From Quillaja saponaria (lineage: Eukaryota > Streptophyta > Magnoliopsida > Fabales > Quillajaceae), in the NCBI GenBank assembly GCA_029379385.1, contig CM055611.1:15570062-15634061 (forward strand): a stretch of DNA of 64,000 bases, in the 5' to 3' direction. This document shows, one piece after another, positions 1 through 10,699 of the stretch. The first letter of the stretch is position 1. Every line of letters starts with the position of its first letter. The notes under the pieces are model-generated. The model was not told the origin of the DNA. It ran no database searches and worked only from the letters and a program-made list of their open reading frames with translations. The translations under genes were made by a program, and so were the position numbers.

Positions 1-284
1 TCCTCAAATCAGAAGTATGTTGTGGGTAAATCCTTACATATGGTTGATGACATTTAAGAAAAACAGATACTTCTTGTGTTCATCCTAAGCAACTCGAGAC
101 CCTTGACAGTGTGATATAATCTGAGCTCTGCAAAACTTATCCAACCCTATATTAGAAAATTAAACAAATAGGGAAGAACAAAAAAATGGGGGCAAAATGT
201 TACATTTGGATATGTGACTAATACAATGACACTATCATGTGCAAAGGAGCCAAGGAGAAACATTAACATAAAAGTGAAAGAGAA

Positions 285-900
285 GGTGATCGGTCGAGCA
301 ATAACTATGAAAATATCATAGAGTCTCGGATGACGTGCCAAACTTAAAATGAAAACCCAGATAGGGTGATCGGTTAAGTGACAATTATGGAAATCCTATA
401 AAGCCTAGAACGACATGCCAAAGATACATAAAAGTGCCAAATGGGGAGATCGGTTGAGCGACAATTATGGAAATCCTATAAAGCCTCGAATGACATGCCA
501 GAGATACATAAATTACTGGATGGGGCAATTGGTTGAGCGACAACTATGTAAATCCCATAAAGCCTTGGATGACATACTAGATATACATAAAATGCCAAAT
601 GGGGTGATCGGTCGAGCAACAACTATGAAAATCTGCTAGAGCCTTGGATGACGTGTCAGAGATACATAAAAGGTCCAAATGGGACGATCAGTCGAGCCAC
701 AACTATGGAAATCCCATAGAGCCTCAGACGACATGCCAGAGATACATAAAGTATTAAATGGAGTGATCGGTCAAGCGACAACTATAGAAATCCCATAAGC
801 CTCAGATGACATGCTAAAGATAAAATAAAAACTAGATGGGGCAATTAGTTGAGCAACAACTATGAAACCCCATAGAGCCTCGAACGACATGCTTGAGGTA
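285..900. repeat. Tandem array of ~79-bp units (about 8 copies)
   Basis: A landmark of the form GGTCGAGC/GGTTGAGC recurs at 293, 372, 452, 531, 610, 690, 769 and about 847, a regular 78-80 bp spacing. Each unit also carries ACAACTATG, AAATCCCATA, GCCTCGGATGACATGCC and AGATACATAAAA. Copies differ by scattered substitutions, so the array is not freshly amplified. Short open frames through it follow the repeat and have no protein signature. Confidence 0.93.
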
Positions 901-1160
901 GATGAAGCAACACTTTGTCAAATTAGCCATCAAAATACAATCTCAAAATTGATATAGGATGACAGTGTACATAGCTTCTCCATGGCATCGAGTACAAGGC
1001 ATAAGTGATATGCAACAAATAAAAAAAGAGTTCAGACAAATACATGCAAGAAAAAAAATGCATATAAATTCAACATAGGTGAAAGACCTTCATCACAAGC
1101 GATAGCTGATTCCTAATGCAAGTAAGAAAGTGGCGTTGAAATTTTTCCACTGCTGGAATA

Positions 1161-1283
1161 ATATGTACGTGTTATTATATATTATAAGTATGTACACGAC
1201 ATGAAGGGGAAAAGGCTGTGGACATATATATAATATGTAAGTTATTTTATTTTATATATTGTAAGTATGTACACGACATGAAG
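1161..1283. repeat. Two direct copies of a ~45-bp sequence
   Basis: The segments at about 1161-1207 and 1231-1283 both contain TAAGTATGTACACGACATG preceded by GTTATT plus A/T. The spacing of ~75 bp is close to the period of the array at 285-900, but the sequence is different. The rest of 901-1758 shows no gene or recognisable element. Confidence 0.75.
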
Positions 1284-1758
1284 GAAATGCCAAGCTAATA
1301 GGCAATAGTGCTTTGCATGGATTGTAATTATGAATATCAAGGCCGACAAGGTTTGTGACGGATTCCATATTCTGGAACAAAAGTTAATAGGCATTTGGCT
1401 TAACCCCAATTCCAATTGCACATGTGTTAAGCAATGGTGCTAACTTCATAGCCTTGTGCAGGGAAAATTGGAATTTAACGGTGCCTAAGGGAAGTGCACA
1501 AGTGTGTGGCTATCCAAGTTAATTTGTATCTAACAATGATGGACATTGATTTTATCCTAAAATCGCAAAAAAACATACTTCTGTCCAAGTCTTGAATAAC
1601 AAACCAAAGACATGCATGTAAAGAATGGCTTAATGCAATTTCTCTTAGCCAATAGCATGCATGGAAACCGTGACTAAACAAATTAAAAGTGGAAATCATG
1701 AAAAGCATTTGAACTAAGTGCTCTGCATAAGATTTGATGAAGCTCATGACTTACCTAA

Positions 1759-2030
1759 CACTACAAGAAAATTGGTCATTACTGACCAACTATTACAGAG
1801 CAACCATTGTTGGTCGGTAAAATCTACAAATACCGACTAACCTAACGACCAACCGACCAAAATATAGAACTAATATATTACCAACCAAAAGTTGGTCGGT
1901 AGGTTGGTCGGTATATTGACGGGAATGGTTTTATTTTACGGGGAATTTTACCGACCAACAAAGGTTGGTCGGTAATGGATAATTTATACTTACCAACTGA
2001 TTATGGTTGGTCGGTAAAGCATTTTACTAG
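1759..2030 (+). repeat. CACTA left terminal inverted repeat and subterminal motif cluster
   Basis: TTGGTCGGTA or its complement occurs near 1810, 1842, 1890, 1902, 1950, 1964 and 2008. In characterised En/Spm elements such subterminal arrays bind the element's own regulatory protein; that role is inferred here. The same motif recurs in the small element at 37887-39032, placing both in one family. A T-run of about 20 follows at 2034-2053. Confidence 0.88.
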
Positions 2031-3024
2031 TTGTTTTTTTTTTTTTTTTTTTTAATTTGAAAACATTTTTCTAAATCTCTAACCCCTCTTTCTCACGCAC
2101 CCTTCTTTCTCCATGCCTTTTGCTTAGTTTGTCCATCTTCATGTAAACCCACCTCCTCAATAGCAAGGAAAGAGTTGATATTTTCAAGGGCTTTCCATTG
2201 AGAAGAGCAAAGGCAATAGAGGAGAAGCAAATTGGTTATCTTGGGTCAGGCACTTCGAGCCTTTTTTTTTTGCTTGCTAATCTATATTTAGTTAAGAAGA
2301 AATTGATGAAATTCTGGGATATCTCTAAGATTACGGTTTTGTCATTGCAGGGCTATAGTGAAAGCTCTGATCTGTGTTTATCCAAGATCTCTAGTACAAA
2401 TTATGATCTTAGTTTCAAGACATGTAACCTAGTTGGCTGTCTAGGTAGTTGTTGCTAAGGTTTGTTTTCTTTTCACCTTTTAGATGTGTTTTTTGGGTGC
2501 TTACGTGTATGTGTCTGTTATAAGGTATGTTAGCAATTGGATTAGACTCCGATCTAAAACTATGGAGACGAGATTTAAATGGTTAACATAGATTGGACAT
2601 TTTTTTTTTTTCCCATTTCTCCTTAGTGAAAAAGGTCCATTAAATCATAATCCCTTTTACTTAGATTCTTGGTGTTGGATTATATTTCTCTTATATGAAA
2701 TTAGATTTGGTTTAAAATCCACCAAAAGATGTTTATGATAAAAGTCTAGTTTTTTAGGTTGCTTTAGGTCTGTATGAGGCTTTCTTTTATGAAAATCTCC
2801 TTTTGTAGCTTTATGCTTTTCCCTATCTATTTTCTTTCTCTCTATTTCTTGATAACTAAGCATAGAAGCCAGAGTTTAAATTAAAGTTTGTTGATTTGCA
2901 GTTGTTCATACTCCTAAGGGCTTGTCATTAAGTTAAATGGAACTTATGTATTAAGATGCACTTATGATTTATTAATTGCTAAGGCTGTCAGTGCATTGGG
3001 GTAAATGTCATTCCGGAGCTAATT

Positions 3025-3828
3025 TGTAAAATATATATAGAAAGAAATAGTAGTTGCTTGGATTATTCAAAGACTACACCAGGACCTTAAATTTATAATA
3101 GAGCAATTATATAAGACTTGCTTATCTAAACAATGTGGGACTTAACACCCAACATAACTTAATACTAAATATACTTTAACACTCCCCCTCAAGCTAGAGC
3201 ATATATATGCTCAAGCTTGTACAAGTATAATCCTAAGTATCAAAACTCTCAACACTACAAAAAAATTACATCAAGTTCACTCGACTCACTCTATGCCTAA
3301 GAACGAGAATGACACAAACAACATGTGCCTAAAAGAAAATGACACAAATAACATGTGTCTCAAATAGAATTGTTGGTTTACAATCAATATAAAATTCCAA
3401 ATTGGCAATAACTTCCACCGACAACTTCTCTGGTCGGAATTTAAGATAAGGCAACTTTGGAATCAGTGATAACGAGCAGGGAATGTTGAAAACTCTTCAA
3501 TCTCTTCAATCTTGAATGGGGGTTGTGTCAAAAGAATAAACAACCAACAAACATAAAGACGAACTTCTACCAAAAACTTTAAAACTAACAGCATCAAAAG
3601 CTTCAAAACTAATTGGGGTTGTAGCCAAAGACGAGAGGTGGCAGCCCCAAGATTAAGCTTAGGTTTATATTAAACCTGCTCTGATACCATGTAAAATAAA
3701 TATAGAGAAAGAAATAGTAGTTACTTGGATTATTCCAAGACTACACCAGGACCTTAAATTTATAATAGAACAATTACATAAGACTTGCTTATCTAAACAA
3801 TGTGGGACTTAACACCCAACATAACTTA
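3025..3828 (-). mobile_element. Small non-coding LTR element (TRIM-like) nested in the CACTA element
   Basis: Two direct repeats, 3025-3181 (left) and 3690 to about 3828 (right), share about 130 bp including CAATGTGGGACTTAACACCC. Immediately inside the right copy, 3678-3689 read on the minus strand is TGGTATCAGAGC, the standard initiator-Met tRNA primer-binding site, so the right repeat is the 5' LTR. Next to the left repeat the minus strand reads GAGGGGGAG, a polypurine tract. The interior (~510 bp) has no coding similarity. The outer LTR edge is ambiguous: homology stops at 3828 on the right, whereas the polypurine tract favours 3181 on the left. If the LTR instead ends at CCAACA (3154/3821), the flanks are TAATT and TAACT, a near target duplication. 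Confidence 0.83.
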
Positions 3829-4218
3829 AAATGGATATATAATATAGTTAGATCTTCTAATTAGTAAATAAATAATATTCTAGAATATCAACTAATTGTA
3901 TTTTATTTATGTTTTTGGGAGCAGATACCCCACCTAATGGTTTTATTTTATTTTATTTCTTTGTTTGGTCTATGCTAAATGTTGATTGATGAGTTTGTTT
4001 GAGTTGTGAACTAAGATGCAAGTATACTACAAGTAATGATTTTTAGGTAGACTTTTACTTTTTAATGCAAAGTACTAGATAATATTGACCTATATATGTT
4101 GTATACCTCTTTTAATAGTTCTAGTGAAAATAAGGGCTTACTTATATAAATGGACTATGTGGAATTTTAACTAGGTACATGAAATCATTATATTTACAAA
4201 ATTTTGATGAGCAAAAAA

Positions 4219-7200
4219 TATGTACGAAGATCGTACTTGGTTTGAGGGTGACCGTAGTTGGATGCAAATGAGGCTTGAGAACCGCAGGGTTATAGATGAG
4301 TTTATGTATAATGTAATTTCTTGATTTTGCATATAGTCATCCAAGAATTGTAGATGATAATAACACAATTCGATGCCCTTGTCTTGTTTGCAAGAACAAA
4401 AAGTGGATGTCTCGTGATGAAATAATTGTTCACTTATTAAGAAGGGTTTCTTAAGAAACTATAAGTGGTGGACTTTACATGGGGAGGGTGAAGAGTGGTT
4501 AAGGGAAACTTCAAATGACCGAGGAGTTGATATCAAAGATTCAAGCAATCGGTATATTGACATGGTTATGGATGCTGTTAGTCTGGATTTTAATTGGGAT
4601 GAGGAGAGTCAACTTCCCTAGGAGCCAAATTATGATGCAAAAAGGTTTTTTGAGTTGTCATAAAATGTTGACGAGGAGTTGTGGGAAGGTTGTTGTTGGC
4701 ATACTCGGTTATCAGCAGTGACATAACTATTGAACTGTAAATCAGAGTTTAATATAAGTTAGAAATGCTATGATTAGATTGTTTTAGATGTTAAGGGTAT
4801 GTTTCCTAGTTTCCTAGAGATGAGAAGTTGCCTGCAAATTTTTACAAATTAAAAAAATTAGTCCAGAAATTAGGACTTGGATATGAGAAGATACATGCAT
4901 GTCCCAACGATTGTATGCTTAACTATGGTGAAGCAGACAAGAAGTTACAAGAATGTCGTGTATGTGGGCATCCGAGATATCAACCTAAGACCCGAATAAG
5001 TAAGAAAGATGTACCATATAAGATATTGCATCACTTTCCACTTGCAAATAGGCTACAAAGACTATATATGTCAAAAACCACAGCTCAACATAGACATGGC
5101 TTGATCGGAGACATGCTACTGGTTTAATGATTCATCCAAGTGATGGTGAAGCATGGAAACACTTCGATGAAAACTATCTATCATTTGTAGAAGATCCAAG
5201 AAATGTTAGGTTGGGTCTTTCCTCATATGGGTTTTGTCCGTTTGGGCATTCATCAAGCGGTCACTCTATTTGGCCATTTTTTGTTACTCCATATAACTTG
5301 CCTCCTGATATGTGTATGAAGGAGCCGTATTTGTTCTTGACACTTGTCATTCGTAGACCAAAATCTCCTAATCAAAATCTGGACATCTACTTGAGACCTC
5401 TTATTGATGACTTGAAAGGGTCGTGGGAAAAAAGGGTCGATACTTATGATGCTTACAGGGGCCAAAATTTTATTATGAAAGCTACACTTATATGGACCAT
5501 TAGTGACTTCCTTGCATATGGAATGCTATCAGGGTGGAGTACACATGGAAACTTAGCATGTCCATATTATATGGAAAGAACCAAATCCTTTCGTCTACCT
5601 CATGGTAGTAAACCATGCTAGTTTGATTGTCACCATCAGTTCTTGCCTGTTGATCATCCATTTAGATTACAAAGAGATAAATTTAAAAAGGGAATAATTG
5701 AGAAAGGTTTGCCACCACCACGATTATCTGGGGAAGAAGTGTGGGATCGTCTTTCTGAACATAATCAAATCACTTTTGGCAAAGCATTTGGCAAACAAAC
5801 AATTTTCAGATTTGGAAAAGAACATCATTAGGCAAAAATAAGTATATTATGGGAATTGCCTTATTGGTCAACTAATTTTATTCGACATAATCTTAATGTA
5901 ATGCATATTGAGAAAAACATCTTTGATAATGTCTTCAATATAGTGATAAATATTAAAGGTAAGACAAAAGACAATCCAAATGCTAGGATGGATTTGAAAT
6001 TATTTTGTAAGCATCCTGAATTGGAATTGAAAGAATGCAATGGAAAACTTATCATGCCAAAAGCTTATTATAGCTTGTCAAAACCTCAGTTGAAGGAAGT
6101 ATGTGAATGGATAAAAGACTTGAGGCTCCCAGATGGGTATGCTGCAAATCTAGCTCACTATGTGAACATGGAGGATTGTAAATTGTACGGGATGAAAAGC
6201 CACGATTGTCACGTGTTCATGCAAAGACTAATTCTGATTGCATTTCGCGATTACTTACTGAAAGGTGCATAGGAAGTATTTACAGAGCTTAGTAATTTTT
6301 TTAGAGATTTATGTACAACTGAATTGCGTGTGGAGCATATAGAGATGCTTGAGAAAAATATTGTTATTACTTTGTGTAAGATTCAATGTAGCATTTGACT
6401 ATGCATTTACCTTATGAAGCTAAAGTGGGTGGACAACTGCAATATCATTGGATGTATCCATTTGAAAGGTAATTTTTTATACCTTAATTTGATTTCATTT
6501 GTACTCATTTTATTTAGTTATTACATATTTTGTTTATAGGATGATGTTGAATTTAAAGAAAAAGGCCCAAAACAAGGCTTTTGTTGAAGGTTCCATATGT
6601 GAGGCCTATGTATTGCAAGAAATTTCAAATTTCTGTGCAATGTATTTCGAGCCAAGTGTTCAAACAAAGTTTAATCGAGTTCCTCGTTAGGGTGATAGCG
6701 GATATGTGGATTCCAATGGATGACTCTTTATTTTTTGCCAGTCAGGTCGTGCATTTGGATTTCATAGGAACAGATCTCTTAGTGACAATGAGTTTGAAGT
6801 AGCAAAGATATATGTTCTATTGAATACAATAGAAATTGAACCATATGTAACATAAGTTTCACAAACCCTATTAAAGTTTAGATATGCAACACTAAAATTT
6901 ACCAAGTAGACAAAATGACTTACTTTTTTGTTATGAAAATTAGTCAATTTCATCAAATAATATTGATGGAGCAGCCAGATCTTTCTGATGACCAAATTGA
7001 AAAGTTAGTTGAAGTTAAATTTTCAAATTGGTTTCAACAACAGGTTAGTTGTTCATAACTATATGTGTGTGTACGTGCATGTATGATAGTTGATTATGTG
7101 CATCTCCTAATGAATTAGTTTACCTTATGTTATAGGTTGATGAACCCAAGATCTCTAATCCATGTATTAAAGAGATTGCCTATGGACCAATCAAAGTTAT

Positions 7201-7931
7201 CAGGTGTTATAATGGATTTTTTGTTAACGGGTTTAGATTTCACTCTTTCTTATGGCAATGGCAAAAAATCAATGAATAGTGGAGTTCATGTTAAAGGAAG
7301 TTGTTACAGAATTGACGAACTTGATTTTTACGGCATGGTAACTGATATAATAGAGTTGCAATATTTTAGAACTAACAAAAGCATAGTACTCTTCCAGTGT
7401 GATTATTATGTTTCTGATAAAGGGGTGAAAATAGATTCTTTACATGGTCTTGTAGATAATAAATATAGATCTAGACTTGCCCTAAATGAACCATTTATGT
7501 TAGCTTCTCAAGCACATCAAGTGTATTATGTCCGTTACCCACATAGAACACGAAATGCTTGGTGGGTTGTTTGTAACATGAAGGCTACGAACAATTACAA
7601 TTTTAGAAGGCATGAAAATCCTACTGACAATGTGCAAGAAGTTGATGACGATATATTTCAGGAGGTTGAATTGCATGTACTGACTCCAGTCAGTGTTAGC
7701 GCTGATTTGGATATACCTGGAGTTCTTCTAGGTGACAGTTCAATGGAAGAAGTGAATTTTAATGATATAATTGTGTCTAGATTTTCAGATGATGATCAAC
7801 TAGATGAAGAAGAATATGCAGAAAATGATGAATGGGAAGATGACGACGAAAATGATAATGTTGAATTAGATGTGGATAATGAAGAAGTTGATTTTGAATA
7901 TGAAAGTAACAATGATATGGAAGATGATTAG
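4219..7931 (+). pseudogene. CACTA TNP2-type transposase, broken
   Basis: Fragments in several frames reproduce the usual order of plant CACTA transposases. At 4219 an N-terminal piece (MYEDRTWFEGDRSWMQM) is followed at 4327-4500 by a Cys-rich transposase-associated domain (TIRCPCLVCKNKKWMS). The TNP2 core spans 4828-5850, with KIHACPNDCMLNY, MIHPSDGEAWKHFDENY, RNVRLGLSSYGFCPFG, TPYNLPPDMCMKEPYLF and SDFLAYGMLSGWSTHGNLAC. A DUF4218-like region covers 5856-6690 (RHNLNVMHIEKNIFDN) and a DUF4216-like region 7140-7630 (NSGVHVKGSCYRIDELDFYG). A very acidic tail ends at 7931. Stops interrupt the frame at about 5618 and 5829, a frameshift separates 4828-5127 from 5127-5621, and another lies within 7235-7262, where GFRFHS and NSGV are in different frames. 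Family assignment is firm; function is lost. Confidence 0.92.
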
Positions 7932-8075
7932 CATATCTTAAATATGATTTGTTCTTATATTGTAAAACTTTTTGTTCAATGTATTTTAATATTTACAAAC
8001 ATATCTTATGTAGTTCTTTTAGAAGGGTTTCTCATTTTTTAAAAATGTATATTCTTATTATATAAGATATAGATC

Positions 8076-9700
8076 ATGATTCGTAGTATTCATGGGTCTG
8101 GCTCTAGAGCATTATCTGGTACACATATTACTTCTAATTAATCAGATAGTCACACACCACAATCGCAGAGTTTAGTTGTACCTCCTGCTTCAGACTCGTC
8201 AGAGACCCCACTTGGTAAAAAGAAATCATGTTATAAATTTTTGTAAGTTCATAATATCGATGGAGTCAGTGAATTATTACTTTTTTATATACATGTAAGT
8301 ACAACTGGAATTGGAGAATCATCTAGAGTTCCATCCATTGATCCGAGAGCACCAAGAGGGTTTGCACACCTAGAACCACCTCCTATAGACCTGAGTGATC
8401 GTCAGTTGACTAAAGCTATCAGTGATGAGTATATATGTTTTACTTAAACATAATATTAAATATATTTCTTATTAGTATAGCTAGTGTCAATATCCTAGAA
8501 TGGTATTAATTTGTTCATGTTTACAGTGAATTTGATGATGGCAGAACTGTTAGGACCATCTCAACTATCATTTGTGCTCATATGCCAGGACCGTAACCAA
8601 CTTGGTCTAAATTTTTAGAGGGGGCTAGAGAATTATGTTTTCGATAGCTTCTTGTAAATGGTTATATATAATAAAGTAATTAAATAATGGTTATATATAT
8701 TTTTCTCAATATGTAGTAATAATTAAATATTTTTGTTAAATTATAGGCCCACTATAGGTTTGAGACAGAGGAGGAGAAGGTAGAATCTACTTCTGTGTTC
8801 AATATTATAGCTACACGACGACTAAAAGACTTGTTAAGTGAAGCACGAACCACAGCTTTAAAAAAAATGTAAAACTAATGACTTCCTAAAATGCAATGGA
8901 TGGAAGCCTATTTGGATGAAAGCCGAAAATTGGAGAGGACTCATTCAAATTTGGGCCTCTGATGAGTGGCAAAAACTTTCTGTAACAGGGTCACAAAACC
9001 GGTCATCTAGAGGAGATGACTCATTAGTTAGACACAGTACTACAACATAAAGAAAAAATGGTAATTTTTTTTTTGTAAAATATTATTATTTTAAAAGTTG
9101 GTATGCAATGCTAACATTTTAGAATTTTAATGATTTTGTAGAGAAAGGAATTTGATCGAAACCGAGCACATTACAAGTTTACTACTGCACTCATAAGAAA
9201 ACTAAAACTGGAGAATTTGTGAATGAGAAGTCAAAAGCCACTTCAATTTGTTTTTTATTGACTAAGCTTCAATATCTAATTTATATATCTATATATATGT
9301 GTGTGTGTATATGTTGAACAAATTTTTCTATTTGGATTTGTAGGAAACCTACACGTGCCTAATGATTGAAAAATACAGGGAAAATCCTATTGGTCATCCT
9401 GAGTTTGATGAAGAACTTTGGTTAAAGGCAGTTGGGGGAGTGAAAAAAGGAGGAAAAATATAAAGATGTGGGAAGGCTGATCAGCGAAAGTTCTATTTGG
9501 AGACCGAGCCAGTACTTTCGGTAGATCAACTTCCTATACAGCCACCTCACGGCGTGAATATGAGATGGCTCATGAGATTGATTCCCTGAAAAATGAGTAA
9601 AGCACACCATAGAGCGAGTTAACTCAAAAAGTAGATGAAATGAAAAATCTTGTGAACTTGTTAGTAGCAAAGCTGGGTGTAGATACTAGTATTCTTATGC
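8076..9700 (+). pseudogene. CACTA second gene, Transposase_24 (Ptta/En/Spm)-like, broken
   Basis: Exon-like pieces follow the transposase on the same strand. 8076 begins MIRSIHGSGSRALSG and soon reaches a stop. About 8310-8430 encodes PRGFAHLEPPPIDLSDRQ. About 8525-8640 resembles the linker of the family. About 8745-9050 encodes AHYRFETEEEKVEST and, after a frame break near 8870, WRGLIQIWASDEWQKLS. About 9345-9560 encodes KYRENPIGHPEFDEELW and the SIWRPS motif. The last piece is a Leu-rich stretch near 9640-9690 (MKNLVNLLVAKLGVD), likely a coiled coil. This is the layout of plant Ptta/En/Spm Transposase_24 proteins, thought to act with the TNP2-type transposase. Stops at about 8138 and 8599 and the frame break show decay. 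Confidence 0.85.
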
Positions 9701-10330
9701 CGTTATCTTTAGTAAGTTTCATTTTTCTTTTAGCTTTTGTGTAATGATGCATTGTCACATGCTTTGTATCCTTTATTATTCTTTTTTTTCTTGCCATATT
9801 GAAACTATCCATGTGTTGCCATAAGAGAGATGTAGATATAACCTTATCATTATGTGATAGAATTAGGTATTTATAATGGTATATATGTAGAGAATGGTTT
9901 ATTTTCCATTATTAGGGATTTGAAGTACCGAATTAGACTCAATATACGTGGGTTGTTCTGCAATAATGTATTCAGGAGCCTGCAACTTTATGTAATGTGG
10001 AAATTTAGCTTCTAGGTTCTGACAAGTTAGTGTACAAGCAGCAGCTAGATGTTGAAAAGTTGAAGGAGTTGATTATTGAGAACGTTTTCTAGAAAGTTAG
10101 AAACAATTTCTATTAAGTAAGTAATGCATAAAATGAATTTTCATACTGACACTTACTCAATCTAGGAATGCTAAGCCACTTTAGAGTGCTTCTCTGCAAA
10201 GACTTTGTAACTGTTGGGCTTATAAGCATTTGAAAATGAGAAACCGGAAGTTGAGTTTGGTTTGGCTTCATAATTTTGAAGTCTAGTGGCTTTACCTTTT
10301 CTCTCTATCATGTAGATCACTATTTCTTAG

Positions 10331-10332
<2 letters not shown>

Positions 10333-10365
<33 letters not shown>
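10333..10365. repeat. (TA)n microsatellite
   Basis: About 33 bp of uninterrupted TA repeat. Apart from this and the short duplication downstream, 9720-13200 is AT-rich DNA with no gene that I can recognise. Confidence 0.95.
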
Positions 10366-10370
<5 letters not shown>

Positions 10371-10480
10371 TTAAATGCTATTGAACCTTTCCTTTCTACT
10401 GCAGCTAGATGGTTTCAATATTTGAAAATGTTATGATACATGTAATTCTTGTCATTTAACAAAACTTGATAAATTGCTAG

Positions 10481-10667
10481 AGAGACCCAGATCAATTAGC
10501 CTAATAGTGTGTTCGCAGAGCGTAAGATTTCTAGCTGCCTATTAATCTCTTATTGCTTTTTATCTCAGGGGAGACATCAATACAAGACTGAAAACATATT
10601 AGAATAAGAGACACAGATCAACTAGCCTAATGGTGTGTTTGCAGAGCGTAAGATTTCTATCTGCCTT
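10481..10667. repeat. Short direct duplication, ~60-bp copies 127 bp apart
   Basis: Copies at about 10481-10540 and 10608-10667 share CAGAGCGTAAGATTTCTA and flanking AGCCTAATRGTGTGTT. A few substitutions separate them. No function is evident. Confidence 0.85.
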
Positions 10668-10699
10668 GATTAACCTATTGTTGTTCTCTATCTGATCGC

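Larger units (their letters stand above)
1759..9720 (+). mobile_element. CACTA (En/Spm) DNA transposon, decayed, right terminus not found
   Basis: The left end is a textbook CACTA terminus beginning CACTACAAGAAAATTGG, preceded by TAA as a possible 3-bp target duplication. The next ~270 bp is packed with the subterminal motif TTGGTCGGTA in both orientations. The interior carries a broken TNP2-type transposase (4219-7931) and a broken Transposase_24-type second gene (8076-9700), the two-gene layout known for plant autonomous CACTA elements. No matching TAGTG terminus or TTGGTCGG cluster was found downstream, so the right end is probably deleted; the end given is only the last coding similarity. 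A small minus-strand LTR element (3025-3828) lies in its untranslated part. The element cannot encode working proteins as it stands. Confidence 0.92.

Noticed and set aside
415..639. 74-codon open frame
   Set aside because: It lies entirely in the 79-bp tandem array and repeats with its period.
285..900. CRISPR-like array
   Set aside because: The whole ~79-bp unit repeats, with no alternation of constant repeat and unique spacer, and the context is a plant genome.
2198..2458. 86-codon open frame near the CACTA left end
   Set aside because: It lies in the transposon's non-coding leader, is low in complexity in part, and has no family motif.
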